A DNA stretch of 64,000 nt from Paracidovorax sp031843945 (GCF_031843945.1 NZ_JAVTJJ010000013.1:3956-67955); one strand, 5' to 3'. Shown: positions 7,866 through 16,595, counted from the first letter of the stretch. Numbers and translations are program-made. Notes: generated by a model from the sequence alone, not told the origin.

Positions 7866-8624
7866 TCAACCAGCAAAGGCAGTGATGGCGACGCCCTCTT
7901 GCTCCAGGCGCGCCCGAAGTTGCCGCCCGATTGCCACCGCGCCGGGGCTGTCGCCGTGCACACAGAGGGAGTCGGCCTGGATCCGCACCGTGCTGCCGTC
8001 GATGGCCTCCAGCGTGCCGTCGCACACCAGGCGCAGCATGCGGTCGGCAATGTGCTGCGCGTCGTGCAGCACGGCGCCAGGCTCCCGGCGCGATACCAGC
8101 GCGCCCTGGGGCGTGTACGCCCGGTCCGCAAAGGCCTCTGCCACCACGCGCAGGCCCGCATCCTGCGCCCAGCCGATCAAGGGCGAACCTGCCAACGCCA
8201 CCAGCACCAGCGCGGGGTCGATCTCGCGCATGGCAGTGATCACGTCGCGTGCCTGGCGCGGGTCGTGGGCAATGGTGTTGTAGAGCGCGCCATGCGGCTT
8301 CACGTAGCTCACGCGCGTGCCGGCGGCTGTAGCCAGGCCCTGCAGCGCGCCGATCTGGTAGATGACGTCAGCCACCAGGTCGGCACTGGCCACGTCCATG
8401 TTGCGGCGCCCGAAGCCGGCCAGGTCGGGGTAGGACACGTGGGCGCCCACGGCCACGCCCTCGGCCTTGGCGGCCTTGAGCGTGGCGAGAATGCCGGCCG
8501 CATCGCCCGCGTGGAAGCCACAGGCCACGTTGGCGCTGGTGACGATGCCCAGCATGGCGGCGTCGTCGCCCATGTGCCAGGCGCCCAGGCTTTCTCCCAG
8601 GTCGCTGTTCAGGTCGATATGCAT
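7866..8624 (-). CDS. pxpA: 5-oxoprolinase subunit A (LamB/YcsF family)
   Basis: A 252-residue LamB/YcsF protein, the usual length. Family signatures are MHIDLNSDLGESLGAW, GMVTSANVACGFHAGD-like SANVACGFHAGDA, VGAHVSYPDLAGFGRR, YVKPHGALYN, FADRAYTPQGALVSRR and ADSLCVHGDSPGA. It works with PxpB and PxpC as the prokaryotic ATP-dependent 5-oxoprolinase, opening pyroglutamate to glutamate. The ATG at 8624 starts the conserved MHIDLNSD; an upstream in-frame extension has no family match and is ignored. Only 7 nt separate it from pxpBC downstream, and 49 bp from the MFS gene upstream, so all are one operon. Confidence 0.95.
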   Translation of the reverse strand: MHIDLNSDLGESLGAWHMGDDAAMLGIVTSANVACGFHAGDAAGILATLKAAKAEGVAVGAHVSYPDLAGFGRRNMDVASADLVADVIYQIGALQGLATAAGTRVSYVKPHGALYNTIAHDPRQARDVITAMREIDPALVLVALAGSPLIGWAQDAGLRVVAEAFADRAYTPQGALVSRREPGAVLHDAQHIADRMLRLVCDGTLEAIDGSTVRIQADSLCVHGDSPGAVAIGRQLRARLEQEGVAITAFAG

Positions 8625-8673
8625 AGGTTCTCGCAGTCGGGGTGGGAGGATGAGGACGGTTTGGCGATCACGC

Positions 8674-9918
8674 TCACACAGCGTCGGTGCCGGCGGACAG
8701 CTCGCGCCCCTGCGTTTCAGGCAATGCCAGGCAGGCAATGATGACCAGCAGGTAGGCGCCTGCCGCCATGTAGCCGATGGACATGCCCAGCGGAATGGTG
8801 GCGCTCGTGTACCCGATCATCGCTGGAAAGATGGAGCCGACCGCACGGCCGAAGTTGTAGCAAAAGCCCTGGCCCGATCCACGGATGTGGCTGGGATACA
8901 GCTCGGACAGATAGGCACCCATGCCCGAGAAGATGCCCGAGAGGAAGAAGCCCAGCGGAAAGCCCAGCAGCATCATGGCCGCATCGGTGATGGGCAACCG
9001 CGTGTAGGCAATGACCAGCAGGCCCGCACACACGGCGAACAGCATGAAGCAACGACGGCGACCCAGCTTGTCGGACAGCCAGGCGCTGGTGAGGTAGCCG
9101 CAGAACGAGCCGACGATCAGCACCATCAGGTAGCCGCTGGTGCCCAGCACCGACAGGTTGCGCTCCAGTTTCAGGTAGGTGGGCAGCCAGGTCGTCACCG
9201 CGTAGTAGGCGCCCTGCATGCCGGTGGCCAGCAGGCTGGCGAACACGGTCACGCGCAGCACACCGGGCTTGAAGATCAGCAGAAAGTTGCTGCTCTGCCC
9301 GGTGCGGGCCAGCCGGGCCTTCGTTTCCCGATACACGTCAGGCTCGCTGATGTTGCGGCGGATGTAGAGGATGAAGAGCGCCGGCAGCGCGCCCAGCCAG
9401 AACAGCACGCGCCAGGCATAGGCCTGGTCCACCAGGGCATACACCGCCCAGAAGGCGATGGCCGACACCCCCCAGCCCACCGCCCAGCTGCTTTGCACCA
9501 GGCCCACGGCCTTGCCGCGGTGGCGCGCCTGAACCATTTCGGCCACCAGTATCGAGCCGACGGCCCACTCACCGCCGAAGCCCAGGCCTTGCAGCATGCG
9601 GGTGACGAAGAGCTGTTCGGGCGACTGGGTGAAGCCGCTCAGAAAGGTAAAGAAGCTGAACCACAGCACCGTCAGCTGCAGGATGCGCACCCGCCCGTAC
9701 CGGTCCGCCAGGATGCCCGCCAGCCAGCCGCCCACGGCCGAGCTGATGAGCGCGCCCGTGGCGATGTAGCCCGCCTCGGCCTTGGTCATGCCCCATACGA
9801 GGATGAACGTCGGAATCATGAACGTGTAGATCATGTAGTCGAACGCATCGACCCCGTATCCGACGAATGCGGCGAAGAGCGTTTTGCGCTCTGCCGGGTT
9901 GGTTTCCTTGAGCCACAT
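8674..9918 (-). CDS. MFS transporter, organic acid/sugar-acid:H+ symporter type
   Basis: A 414-residue, 12-helix major facilitator. The loop 2-3 motif is ILADRYGRVRI and the loop 8-9 counterpart is LSDKLGRRRC. MWLKETNPAERKTLFAAFVG and VDAFDYMIYTFMIPT at the N terminus resemble the sialate/aromatic-acid symporter group (NanT/AAHS-like). As the first gene of the pxpA-pxpBC-biotin carboxylase operon it probably imports that pathway's substrate, possibly 5-oxoproline or a related acid (inference). The ATG at 9918 was chosen because the conserved MWLKE begins there; GGAA elements lie upstream. It is divergent from the GntR regulator. Confidence 0.9.
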   Translation of the reverse strand: MWLKETNPAERKTLFAAFVGYGVDAFDYMIYTFMIPTFILVWGMTKAEAGYIATGALISSAVGGWLAGILADRYGRVRILQLTVLWFSFFTFLSGFTQSPEQLFVTRMLQGLGFGGEWAVGSILVAEMVQARHRGKAVGLVQSSWAVGWGVSAIAFWAVYALVDQAYAWRVLFWLGALPALFILYIRRNISEPDVYRETKARLARTGQSSNFLLIFKPGVLRVTVFASLLATGMQGAYYAVTTWLPTYLKLERNLSVLGTSGYLMVLIVGSFCGYLTSAWLSDKLGRRRCFMLFAVCAGLLVIAYTRLPITDAAMMLLGFPLGFFLSGIFSGMGAYLSELYPSHIRGSGQGFCYNFGRAVGSIFPAMIGYTSATIPLGMSIGYMAAGAYLLVIIACLALPETQGRELSAGTDAV

Positions 9919-10024
9919 GGTGTGTTCCGTTTCCGAGGTAGACGACTTGAGAAGACTTGAGATAGAGAGCAAGTACTGCGCCAGCTTGATCAATGTCTAC
10001 CTGATTGATAAATCATTAATTACT

Positions 10025-10039
10025 TATTGTTGAACAATA
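10025..10039. promoter_or_regulatory. 15-bp palindrome between MFS/pxp operon and gntR
   Basis: TATTGTTGAACAATA is a perfect palindrome around a central G. It lies in the AT-rich divergent intergenic region, 107 bp from the MFS start and 151 bp from the gntR start. Its size and symmetry suit a dimeric GntR/FadR-type regulator, so it is the best candidate operator for the product of the gene at 10191. Confidence 0.65.
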
Positions 10040-10190
10040 TGAATGTGATCGATGATGGGGATTACCCGCACTTGCAGGGTGCACCAGCGCCCTGCCGCAG
10101 TGCGCCCGGTATGTCGTTGCACAATCCAGCAGCCGATCCCATGCCGCCAACCCCTGGCGCCTATCGCGCTACCGCTTGATCCAACACCCG

Positions 10191-10850
10191 ATGAGTGAAC
10201 AACCTGCCCTGAACCTGACCGACCGCGTCGGCGACCAGATCCGCCGCAGGATCGTGGCGGGGGAATTCGCCCCCGGCCAGCGCCTGTCCGAAGCCGCCCT
10301 GGCCGAGAGCCTGGATATCTCGCGCAACACCCTGCGCGAGGTGTTCCGCCTGCTGACCAAGGAAGGGCTGCTCAAGCACGAGCCCAACCGGGGCGTGTCC
10401 GTGGCGGTACCCAGCATCGCGTCGATCATCGACATCTATCGCGTGCGCCGACTGATCGAATGCCAGGCGCTGGCGCAGGCCTACCCGCGCCACCCGGCCA
10501 GGCAGCACTTGCGCGAAGCGGTGGACGCCGCCCAGCGCTGCCGCGACGCGGGCGACTGGCAGGGCGTGGGCACGGCCAACATGGAGCTGCACATGGCCGT
10601 GGTGGAACTGGCCGACAGCGAGCGCCTGAACGTGATGTTCTCGCATCTGCTGGCCGAGTTGCGGTTGGCCTTCGGCCTGCTGAAAGACCCGGAATTCCTG
10701 CACGCGCCCTATGTGGACATGAACGTGAGGGTCGTCGAGCTGTTCGAGGCCGGCAAGCTGCAGGACGCGGCGGCCCATCTCAACGAATACCTGGTGCAGT
10801 CCGAGCGCATCGTGCTGGCGGCGTACGCCCGGCGCATTTCTCAGCACTGA
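10191..10850 (+). CDS. GntR family (FCD-domain) transcriptional regulator
   Basis: A 219-residue regulator. The winged helix-turn-helix is at residues about 10-75 (RVGDQIRRRIVAGEFAPGQR, LSEAALAESLDISRNTLREV, LLTKEGLLKHEPNRGVSV). The all-helical FCD effector domain follows, with possible metal ligands in ELHMAVVELADSERL and HLNEYLVQSERI. The start is the ATG at 10191; a TTG 5 codons upstream is less likely. It is divergent from the MFS-pxp operon and most likely controls it in response to an organic acid, through the palindrome at 10025-10039 (inference from position). Confidence 0.92.
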   Translation: MSEQPALNLTDRVGDQIRRRIVAGEFAPGQRLSEAALAESLDISRNTLREVFRLLTKEGLLKHEPNRGVSVAVPSIASIIDIYRVRRLIECQALAQAYPRHPARQHLREAVDAAQRCRDAGDWQGVGTANMELHMAVVELADSERLNVMFSHLLAELRLAFGLLKDPEFLHAPYVDMNVRVVELFEAGKLQDAAAHLNEYLVQSERIVLAAYARRISQH

Positions 10851-11028
10851 AAGACACCGCCGCGATCCGGCCGTGGGGCGGTTCCAACGCCCTGCGCATT
10901 CACCCGGCCGGGCAGCCGGCGAAAGCGCCGGCCGGCGATACACTGCGGCAGGCCGTCCACAGCCGGACGCGCCCGGCGCTTGCGCCGCCCTTTTTTGCCC
11001 CGCTCTCGCCCTACCCCAAGCCGCCGCC

Positions 11029-11736
11029 ATGCATCCCACAGAAACCACCGTCGTGTACGGCACCGAAGACATCCTCGTGAGCCTGTGCAACTCCGTGACG
11101 CGCGTGCTCAGCGTCGCCACGCAGAAGCCGTTTCATTACTCGGGCATGGTGCAGCGCATTTCCAAGACCTGCCTGAAGCCCGACATCGGCTGCTTCGTGC
11201 TGTTCGACGGGGGCTTTTCGGGGCTGGTCATCATCAACTTCTCGAAAGAGGCGGCGATGGAGATCTATCAGAGCTACCTGCTCAGCATGGGCATGTCGCA
11301 GTCCGACCTGGCCGCGTCGTACACCTCAGACGAAGTCTCCAACGTGATGGGCGAGTTGATGAACCAGGTGGTGGGCGACTTCACCGGCAAGGTGCGCCGC
11401 GAGCTGCAGACCCACATCACGCAGAACCAGCCCAAGATGCTGGTGCTGAACCAGCAGGTGCTGCTGAGCGTGGACGCCAACCTGGACAAACCCGAGGCGC
11501 GCCGCGTGACGTTCTACACAGCCAGCAACCACATCTTCTACCTGGAACTGGCCATCGACCGCACCGAATTCGTGAAGGTGGTGGACTTTGAACCGCAAGA
11601 CACACCCGACCCCGACGCATTGATCGCAGCCCAGGGCCAGGCGTCGGCGTCCCCCGCCGCATCGGGCTCGGCTTCGCAGGCCAGCAGCAACGGCGACAGC
11701 GACACCGATGCGCTGCTGCGGTCGCTGGGTATGTAA
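11029..11736 (+). CDS. DUF3334 family protein (CheC/CheX-like)
   Basis: A 235-residue cytoplasmic protein of the DUF3334 family, recognised by QRISKTCLKPDIGCFVLFDG, GFSGLVIINFSKEAAMEIY, SDEVSNVMGELMNQVVGDFT and RVTFYTASNHIFYLELAID. The ELMNQVVG helix resembles the N-rich helices of CheC/CheX phosphatases, which suggests a signalling role; no function is established that I know of. Residues about 195-235 are a low-complexity Ala/Ser tail ending DTDALLRSLGM, with a flavour of FliM/FliN-type short docking ends (speculative). It stands alone; the stop codon overlaps a dispersed repeat. Confidence 0.8.
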   Translation: MHPTETTVVYGTEDILVSLCNSVTRVLSVATQKPFHYSGMVQRISKTCLKPDIGCFVLFDGGFSGLVIINFSKEAAMEIYQSYLLSMGMSQSDLAASYTSDEVSNVMGELMNQVVGDFTGKVRRELQTHITQNQPKMLVLNQQVLLSVDANLDKPEARRVTFYTASNHIFYLELAIDRTEFVKVVDFEPQDTPDPDALIAAQGQASASPAASGSASQASSNGDSDTDALLRSLGM

Positions 11737-11786
11737 TTGCTATTATTTTAATAGCTACCAGCGCTTGATAGATAAGCGCTAGAGCC
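11735..11786. repeat. Dispersed repeat copy after the DUF3334 gene
   Basis: The copy contains TAATTGCTATTATTTTAAT, AGCTACC and AGCGCTT-N7-AAGCGCT, the hairpin core of the family. It overlaps the stop codon of the DUF3334 gene and could act as a 3' hairpin. Confidence 0.8.
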
Positions 11787-11962
11787 CGATTTCCCTCTAA
11801 AACCGGCCCCAGGCACAGGGGCCGGGCAGGCGCACCGGCTGTGCCTCGCTGCCAGCGGCTGTTACGCAGCCACGCACACACATCCCCCACAACCCGGGCA
11901 AGCGCATGACCGGGTAAACCCCTGCAAGCATCGACGGCCTGAGGCTTTGTATTTTTCAAATC

Positions 11963-11977
11963 GTTAGCTAGACTAAC
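11963..11977. promoter_or_regulatory. Operator-like site A upstream of the thiolase-vanAB operon
   Basis: GTTAG-CTAGA-CTAAC is an inverted repeat 61 bp before the thiolase ATG. The same 15-bp pattern (RTTAGCYWGRMTAAY) occurs before the MarR gene, the crotonase-ligase operon and the aldehyde dehydrogenase operon. I infer that the MarR protein encoded at 18673-19164 binds it. A poor TTGTAT / TAGACT promoter-like pair would place it over the -10 region. Confidence 0.7.
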
Positions 11978-12038
11978 TGATATCCGAAAAATCAATTCGC
12001 CAACCGCTCATTGGGCGGCTGGCGATCAGGCCCTCGCC

Positions 12039-13286
12039 ATGACCTCTACGCTTTTCTCGCGCCGCATCGACGACACCTGGCTGCTTGGCGCAGCCCGCAC
12101 TCCCTGGGTGGACTACTGCGGCCCACTCGCGCTGGTGTCGCCCACCGACCTGGGCATTCATGCGGCGCGTGCCGCCATCGCACGCAGTGGCATTGCACCG
12201 GACAGCGTCGACTCCACCGTGGCGACCTCCATGGCGCAAGCAGACTTCGACGCCTACATGCTGCCCCGCCACGTGGGCCTGTATGCCGGTGTGCCGCTGC
12301 AGGCACCGGCCATCGGCGTGCAGCGCATTTGCGGCAGCGGCTTCGAGGTGCTGCGCCAGGCAGCCGACCAGATCGCGCTGGGCTATGCCGATACGGTGCT
12401 GGCCGTTGGCGCCGAATCGATGAGCCGCAACCCCATCTGCGCGTACACCCATCGCAGCGGCTTTCGCCTGGGTGCGCCGGTCGAGTTCAAGGACTTTCTG
12501 TGGGAGGCGCTGGACGACCCCGCCGCCCGCGTGTCGATGATCCAGACGGCCGAGAACCTGGCCGTCAAGTACGGCATCACGCGTGCCGAAGTCGACGCAT
12601 ACGCCGCACTGTCGTTCGAGCGGGCCGTAGCCGCGCAGGCCGGCGGCCGCTTCGACGTGGAGATCGAGCCGGTGCGCGACCAGCGCTTCGAGCTGGCTGG
12701 CTACGAGTCGCGCGGCATTCGCCTGCCCCGCAAGGCCGGCCAGCAAGACCGCGACACCCATGTGCGCGCATCGCCCATCGAGGTGCTGGCCGCGCTGCGC
12801 ACCGTGTACGACGGCGGCGTGCAGACCGCCGGCAACTCCGCCGCGCTGGTCGACGGCGCGGCCGCTGCCGTGGTGGCCAGCGGCAAGCGCATTCGCGCCG
12901 AAGGCCTGCAGCCGCTGGTGCGGCTGGCCGGCGCCGCGGCGGCCGGCGTGCCGCCCGAGATCATGGGCATCGGCCCGGTGCCCGCCATCCGTGCGCTGCT
13001 GGATCGCTGCGGACTGCAGCTCGCCGACATCGCGCTGATCGAGATCAACGAGGCCCAGGGCGCGCAGGTGCTGGCCTGCGCACGTGAACTGGGGCTGGAC
13101 ATGGACCGGCTCAACGTCAACGGCGGCTCCATCGCACTGGGCCATCCGCTGGCCGCCACCGGCCTGCGTCTGACCTTGACGGCAGCGCATGAGCTGCGTC
13201 GGCGCGGTGCGCGTTGGGCTGTCGTGTCTGCCTGCGTGGGCGGTGGCCAGGGCATGGCGCTGCTGCTGGAAAACACGGAAGCCTGA
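12039..13286 (+). CDS. Thiolase (acetyl-CoA C-acyltransferase)
   Basis: A 415-residue thiolase. The acylation cysteine is in QRICGSGFEV (about residue 96), the His in NGGSIALGHPLAATG, and the second Cys in VSACVGGGQG. It would cleave a 3-ketoacyl-CoA with CoA to release acetyl-CoA. It is the first gene of the plus-strand unit thiolase-CoA transferase-crotonase-SDR-vanA-vanB, so its substrate may be an aryl 3-ketopropionyl-CoA (for example from ferulate), giving vanilloyl-CoA (inference). The start codon ATG at 12039 lies after operator-like site A; no strong Shine-Dalgarno is seen. Confidence 0.93.
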   Translation: MTSTLFSRRIDDTWLLGAARTPWVDYCGPLALVSPTDLGIHAARAAIARSGIAPDSVDSTVATSMAQADFDAYMLPRHVGLYAGVPLQAPAIGVQRICGSGFEVLRQAADQIALGYADTVLAVGAESMSRNPICAYTHRSGFRLGAPVEFKDFLWEALDDPAARVSMIQTAENLAVKYGITRAEVDAYAALSFERAVAAQAGGRFDVEIEPVRDQRFELAGYESRGIRLPRKAGQQDRDTHVRASPIEVLAALRTVYDGGVQTAGNSAALVDGAAAAVVASGKRIRAEGLQPLVRLAGAAAAGVPPEIMGIGPVPAIRALLDRCGLQLADIALIEINEAQGAQVLACARELGLDMDRLNVNGGSIALGHPLAATGLRLTLTAAHELRRRGARWAVVSACVGGGQGMALLLENTEA

Positions 13287-13303
13287 GAAAGAACGAGCAC
13301 AGC

Positions 13304-14881
13304 ATGAAAATCATCAAGTCGGATGACGTGGGCCCGCTGATCAGCGACGGCGCCACGGTGTTTCTCGGCGGTATCGCCATGACAGGCCTGGCCGAAGAAG
13401 TGCTGCAGGGGCTGGAGCGGCACTTTCTGGCCACCGGCCACCCACGGCAGATCACCACCTGGGCCTGCGGCGCCATCGGCAACTCCGGCGAAGGCGGCAT
13501 GGCTCACCTGGCGCACCCCGGCATGGTCAGGCGTGTGGTGGCAGGCCATTTCGGCCAGACCGGCCCGCGCATGATGGGCCTGGTGCTGGCAGGCGAGGTG
13601 GAGGCGTACAACTTTCCGCAGGGCTCGCTCTCGCACCTGACGCGGCACATCGCGGCACGCACGCCGGGCCTGCTCACGCAGGTGGGCATCGGCACCTTCG
13701 TCGATCCGCGCATCGAGGGCGGCAAGCTCAACAGCGCGTGCAGCGAAGACCTGGTGCGGGTGGTGGAGTTCGACGGCAAGGAATGCCTTTTCTACCCCAC
13801 ACCGCGCATCGACGTGGCGCTGATCCGCGCCACCTATGCCGACGAGAACGGCAACCTGAGCCTGGACAAGGAAGGTCTGCTGCTGGAGCAGCTGTCGATT
13901 GCCCAGGCAGCGCGCGCCTGTGGCGGCATCGTCATCGCCCAGGTCGAGGCGGTGGTGCAGGCCGGCAGCCTGCACCCCAAGTCGGTGAAGGTGCCGGGCT
14001 TCATGGTGGACTACGTGGTGGTGTCCGAGCCGCGCAACCACCCGCAGACGATCAGCACGCAGTTCAACCCGGCGCTGTCGGGCGATGTGCGCATGCCGAT
14101 GCATTCCGTGCCGTCGTTGCCGCTGGACGAGCGCAAGGTCATCGCGCGCCGCGCGGCCCTGGAACTGCAGCCGGGCGCGCTCACCAACCTGGGCGTGGGC
14201 ATTCCGGCGGGCATTCCGGCCGTGGCGGCCGAGGAAGGCGTGGCGCACCTGCTGAGCCTTTCCGTGGAATGCGGCGCCAACGGGGGCGTGCCGGCCTACG
14301 GCGGCGACTTCGGCATGGCCTACAACGCCGAATCGATCATTGAGCAGTCGTCGCAGTTCGATTTCTATGACGGCGGTGGCTTGGCCTGCAGTTTCCTGGG
14401 CCTGGCCCAGACCGACGCGGCGGGAAATGTGAACGTCAGCAAATTCAATGGTCGCCCGGTGGGCTGCGGCGGCTTCATCAACATCACCTGCGCAACGCCG
14501 CGCCTGGTGTTCTGCGGCACCTTCACCGCCGGCGGGCTGGAACTGCAGGTCGCCGATGGCCGTCTGACCATCTTGAAGGAGGGCCGCTCGCGCAAGTTCA
14601 TCGAGCAGGTCGAGCAGCTCACCTTCAGCGGGCGCGACGCCGCACGCCGCCAGCAGGAGGTGAGCTTCATCACAGAGCGCGCGGTGCTGCGCCTGCGCCC
14701 CGAGGGGCTGGAGCTGACCGAGATCGCGCCAGGCATCGACCTGGAGCGCGACGTGCTCGCCCACATGGGCTTCAAGCCTTTGATTCGTGACCTGCGGCTG
14801 ATGGACGCAGGCCTTTTCAGCGCGCGGTGGGGCGGCCTGGGCGCTGCACTTTCCGTCCGTGCTGCACCTACCGCGCGCTGA
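13304..14881 (+). CDS. Family I acyl-CoA:carboxylate CoA-transferase (both subunits fused)
   Basis: A 525-residue protein carrying the alpha- and beta-like halves of family I CoA-transferases in one chain, as in propionate CoA-transferase/YdiF (about 520-530 residues). The N-terminal half begins MKIIKSDDVGPLISDGATVF. The C-terminal half begins near RRAALELQPGALTNLGVGIP and has the catalytic Glu region LLSLSVECGANGGVP. It follows the thiolase by 17 bp. A plausible job is moving CoA from an aromatic acyl-CoA product (such as vanilloyl-CoA) to a small acid, saving the thioester bond (inference). Substrate specificity cannot be read from sequence. Confidence 0.92.
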   Translation: MKIIKSDDVGPLISDGATVFLGGIAMTGLAEEVLQGLERHFLATGHPRQITTWACGAIGNSGEGGMAHLAHPGMVRRVVAGHFGQTGPRMMGLVLAGEVEAYNFPQGSLSHLTRHIAARTPGLLTQVGIGTFVDPRIEGGKLNSACSEDLVRVVEFDGKECLFYPTPRIDVALIRATYADENGNLSLDKEGLLLEQLSIAQAARACGGIVIAQVEAVVQAGSLHPKSVKVPGFMVDYVVVSEPRNHPQTISTQFNPALSGDVRMPMHSVPSLPLDERKVIARRAALELQPGALTNLGVGIPAGIPAVAAEEGVAHLLSLSVECGANGGVPAYGGDFGMAYNAESIIEQSSQFDFYDGGGLACSFLGLAQTDAAGNVNVSKFNGRPVGCGGFINITCATPRLVFCGTFTAGGLELQVADGRLTILKEGRSRKFIEQVEQLTFSGRDAARRQQEVSFITERAVLRLRPEGLELTEIAPGIDLERDVLAHMGFKPLIRDLRLMDAGLFSARWGGLGAALSVRAAPTAR

Positions 14882-14915
14882 AGCTTTTCCCCGAACACCT
14901 ATTTCTCCTGCCACC

Positions 14916-15731
14916 ATGACGCTCCCCACCTTCACCCCGGCCGACGGCCTGCTTTCTCAACTGAACGAGCTGCAGGTCAGCTTCAGCGGCGCCGTCGCCC
15001 ACATCCGCCTGAACCGCCCGGCCAAGCGCAACGCCATCAACGAGGCACTGATGCAGCAGCTGCATACCGCACTGATCCAGCTGCCCACCACCGCGCAAGC
15101 ACTGGTCATCAGCGGTGAAGGCCAGCACTTTTGCGCAGGCCTGGATCTGTCCGACCTCAGCGAGCGCAGCGTGGCCGAAGGCATTCAGCATTCGCGCGGT
15201 TGGCACGCGGTGATGGATGCGCTGCAGTACTTGCGCATGCCCGTCGTCGCGGCCTTGCACGGCGCCGTGGTGGGTGGCGGGCTGGAGCTGGCAGCGGCGG
15301 CCCATGTGCGCGTGGCCGACAGCAGCGCCTACTTCGGCCTGCCCGAAGGCCAGCGCGGCATCTTCGTGGGCGGCGGCGGCTCAGCCCGCATTCCGCGTCT
15401 GGTGGGCGTGGCCTGCATGAGCGACATGATGCTTACGGGCCGCGTGCTGGATGCCGACGAAGGCCGCGAGCGGGGCTTGGTGCAGTACGTGGTGCCTGAA
15501 GGCGAAGCACTCGCCAAGGCCGTGGCGCTGGCCGAGCGTATCGCCACCAATGCGCCGCTGTCCAACTACGCGATCGTGCAGGCGCTGCCGCGCATCGCCG
15601 ATATGGCGCAGTCCGACGGGCTGTTCGTCGAGTCGCTCATGTCGGCCATCGCCCAGGGCGACGATGCCGCCAAGCAGCGCCTGGCAGACTTTCTGCAGGG
15701 GCGTGCAGCCAAGGTCGTCAAGACGACCTGA
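14916..15731 (+). CDS. Enoyl-CoA hydratase/isomerase (crotonase) family protein, paralogue 1
   Basis: A 271-residue crotonase: HIRLNRPAKRNAINEALMQQ, the oxyanion-hole GQHFCAGLDLSDLSE and HGAVVGGGLELAAAAHVRVA, and a distinctive LPEGQRGIFVGGGGSARIPR loop also found in the second crotonase at 23634-24446. The two proteins are evident paralogues placed in opposite operons of the same locus. It could hydrate an aryl-propenoyl-CoA (feruloyl/coumaroyl-CoA). It lacks the sequence look I associate with the classic feruloyl-CoA hydratase/lyase, so simple hydration for beta-oxidation is preferred. ATG at 14916, 34 bp after the CoA-transferase. Confidence 0.9.
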   Translation: MTLPTFTPADGLLSQLNELQVSFSGAVAHIRLNRPAKRNAINEALMQQLHTALIQLPTTAQALVISGEGQHFCAGLDLSDLSERSVAEGIQHSRGWHAVMDALQYLRMPVVAALHGAVVGGGLELAAAAHVRVADSSAYFGLPEGQRGIFVGGGGSARIPRLVGVACMSDMMLTGRVLDADEGRERGLVQYVVPEGEALAKAVALAERIATNAPLSNYAIVQALPRIADMAQSDGLFVESLMSAIAQGDDAAKQRLADFLQGRAAKVVKTT

Positions 15732-15770
15732 CCCCAACACACAAAGCAAAAGCACAAGGAGATGACAGCC

Positions 15771-16553
15771 ATGAAGACATTCGCCAATCAAGCCGCCCTG
15801 GTCACCGGCTCGGGCTCGGGCCTGGGTGAAGCGGTGGCCCGCGCGCTGGCAGACGCCGGTGCCCTGGTAGCGCTGCTCGACATCAATCTGGCCGGCGCCG
15901 AGCGCGTGGCGGCCGACATCCGCGCGCAAGGCGGGCAGGCGTTGGCGCTGCAGTGCGACATCAGCGACGAAGGCTCGGCCGTTGCCGCGCTGGACGCCGC
16001 CGCCGCCGCGCATGGCGACGCACGCATCCTGATGAACATCGCCGGCGTGGGCGGTGCCAAGCGCGTGATCCAGCGCGACGGTTCACCCGCCCCACTGGCC
16101 GACTTCGAGCGCACGCTGCGCATCAACCTGGTCGGCACGTACAACATGGTGCGCCTGATGGCCGCACGCGCGGCGCGGCTGGAGCCCTTGGCCGACGGCG
16201 CGCGAGGCGTCATCGTGAACACGGCTTCGGTCGCCGCGTTCGATGGCCAGGTCGGCCAGGAGGCCTATGCCGCGTCGAAGGCCGGGGTTGCGGGCATGAC
16301 GCTGCCGCTGGCACGCGATCTGGCGCAGTGGGGCATACGCGTGTGCACCATTGCACCGGGCATCTTCGCCACGCCGCTACTCAAGGAATTGCCCGAAGCC
16401 GTGCAGCAGTCGCTGGCCGATTCCATCCCCTTCCCCAAACGCCTGGGGCATCCGGAAGAGTTCGCAGCGCTGGCGTTGCACATCGCCAGCAACGGGCACC
16501 TCAATGGCGAAGTCATTCGCCTGGATGGTGCGCTGCGCATGGCGCCGCGTTGA
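15771..16553 (+). CDS. SDR family 3-hydroxyacyl-CoA dehydrogenase-like oxidoreductase
   Basis: A 260-residue short-chain dehydrogenase. The nucleotide-binding motif is TGSGSGLGE near residue 13, with NIAG, catalytic Ser in VNTASVAAFDGQ and the Tyr-Lys pair in YAASKAG. The overall look (MKTFANQAALVTGSGSG, DINLAGAERVAADIRAQGGQ) is that of type II 3-hydroxyacyl-CoA dehydrogenases (HSD10-like), which fits a beta-oxidation step between the crotonase and the thiolase of this operon. AAGGAG lies 9 nt before the ATG at 15771, which decides the start over an ATG at 15762. NAD+ use is inferred from the Asp in LLDIN. Confidence 0.92.
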   Translation: MKTFANQAALVTGSGSGLGEAVARALADAGALVALLDINLAGAERVAADIRAQGGQALALQCDISDEGSAVAALDAAAAAHGDARILMNIAGVGGAKRVIQRDGSPAPLADFERTLRINLVGTYNMVRLMAARAARLEPLADGARGVIVNTASVAAFDGQVGQEAYAASKAGVAGMTLPLARDLAQWGIRVCTIAPGIFATPLLKELPEAVQQSLADSIPFPKRLGHPEEFAALALHIASNGHLNGEVIRLDGALRMAPR

Positions 16554-16595
16554 TGAAAAAAAGCCCACACGTTGAACTGACCCCGAGGAGATGCC

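Noticed and set aside
10161..11120. Minus-strand frame opposite the GntR gene
   Set aside because: It overlaps a clear GntR HTH gene and its translation has no recognisable domain.
12701..14935. 744-codon minus-strand frame opposite thiolase and CoA-transferase
   Set aside because: Shadow frame: both plus-strand genes carry intact catalytic motifs; the minus frame is His/Gln/Arg-rich with no domain.
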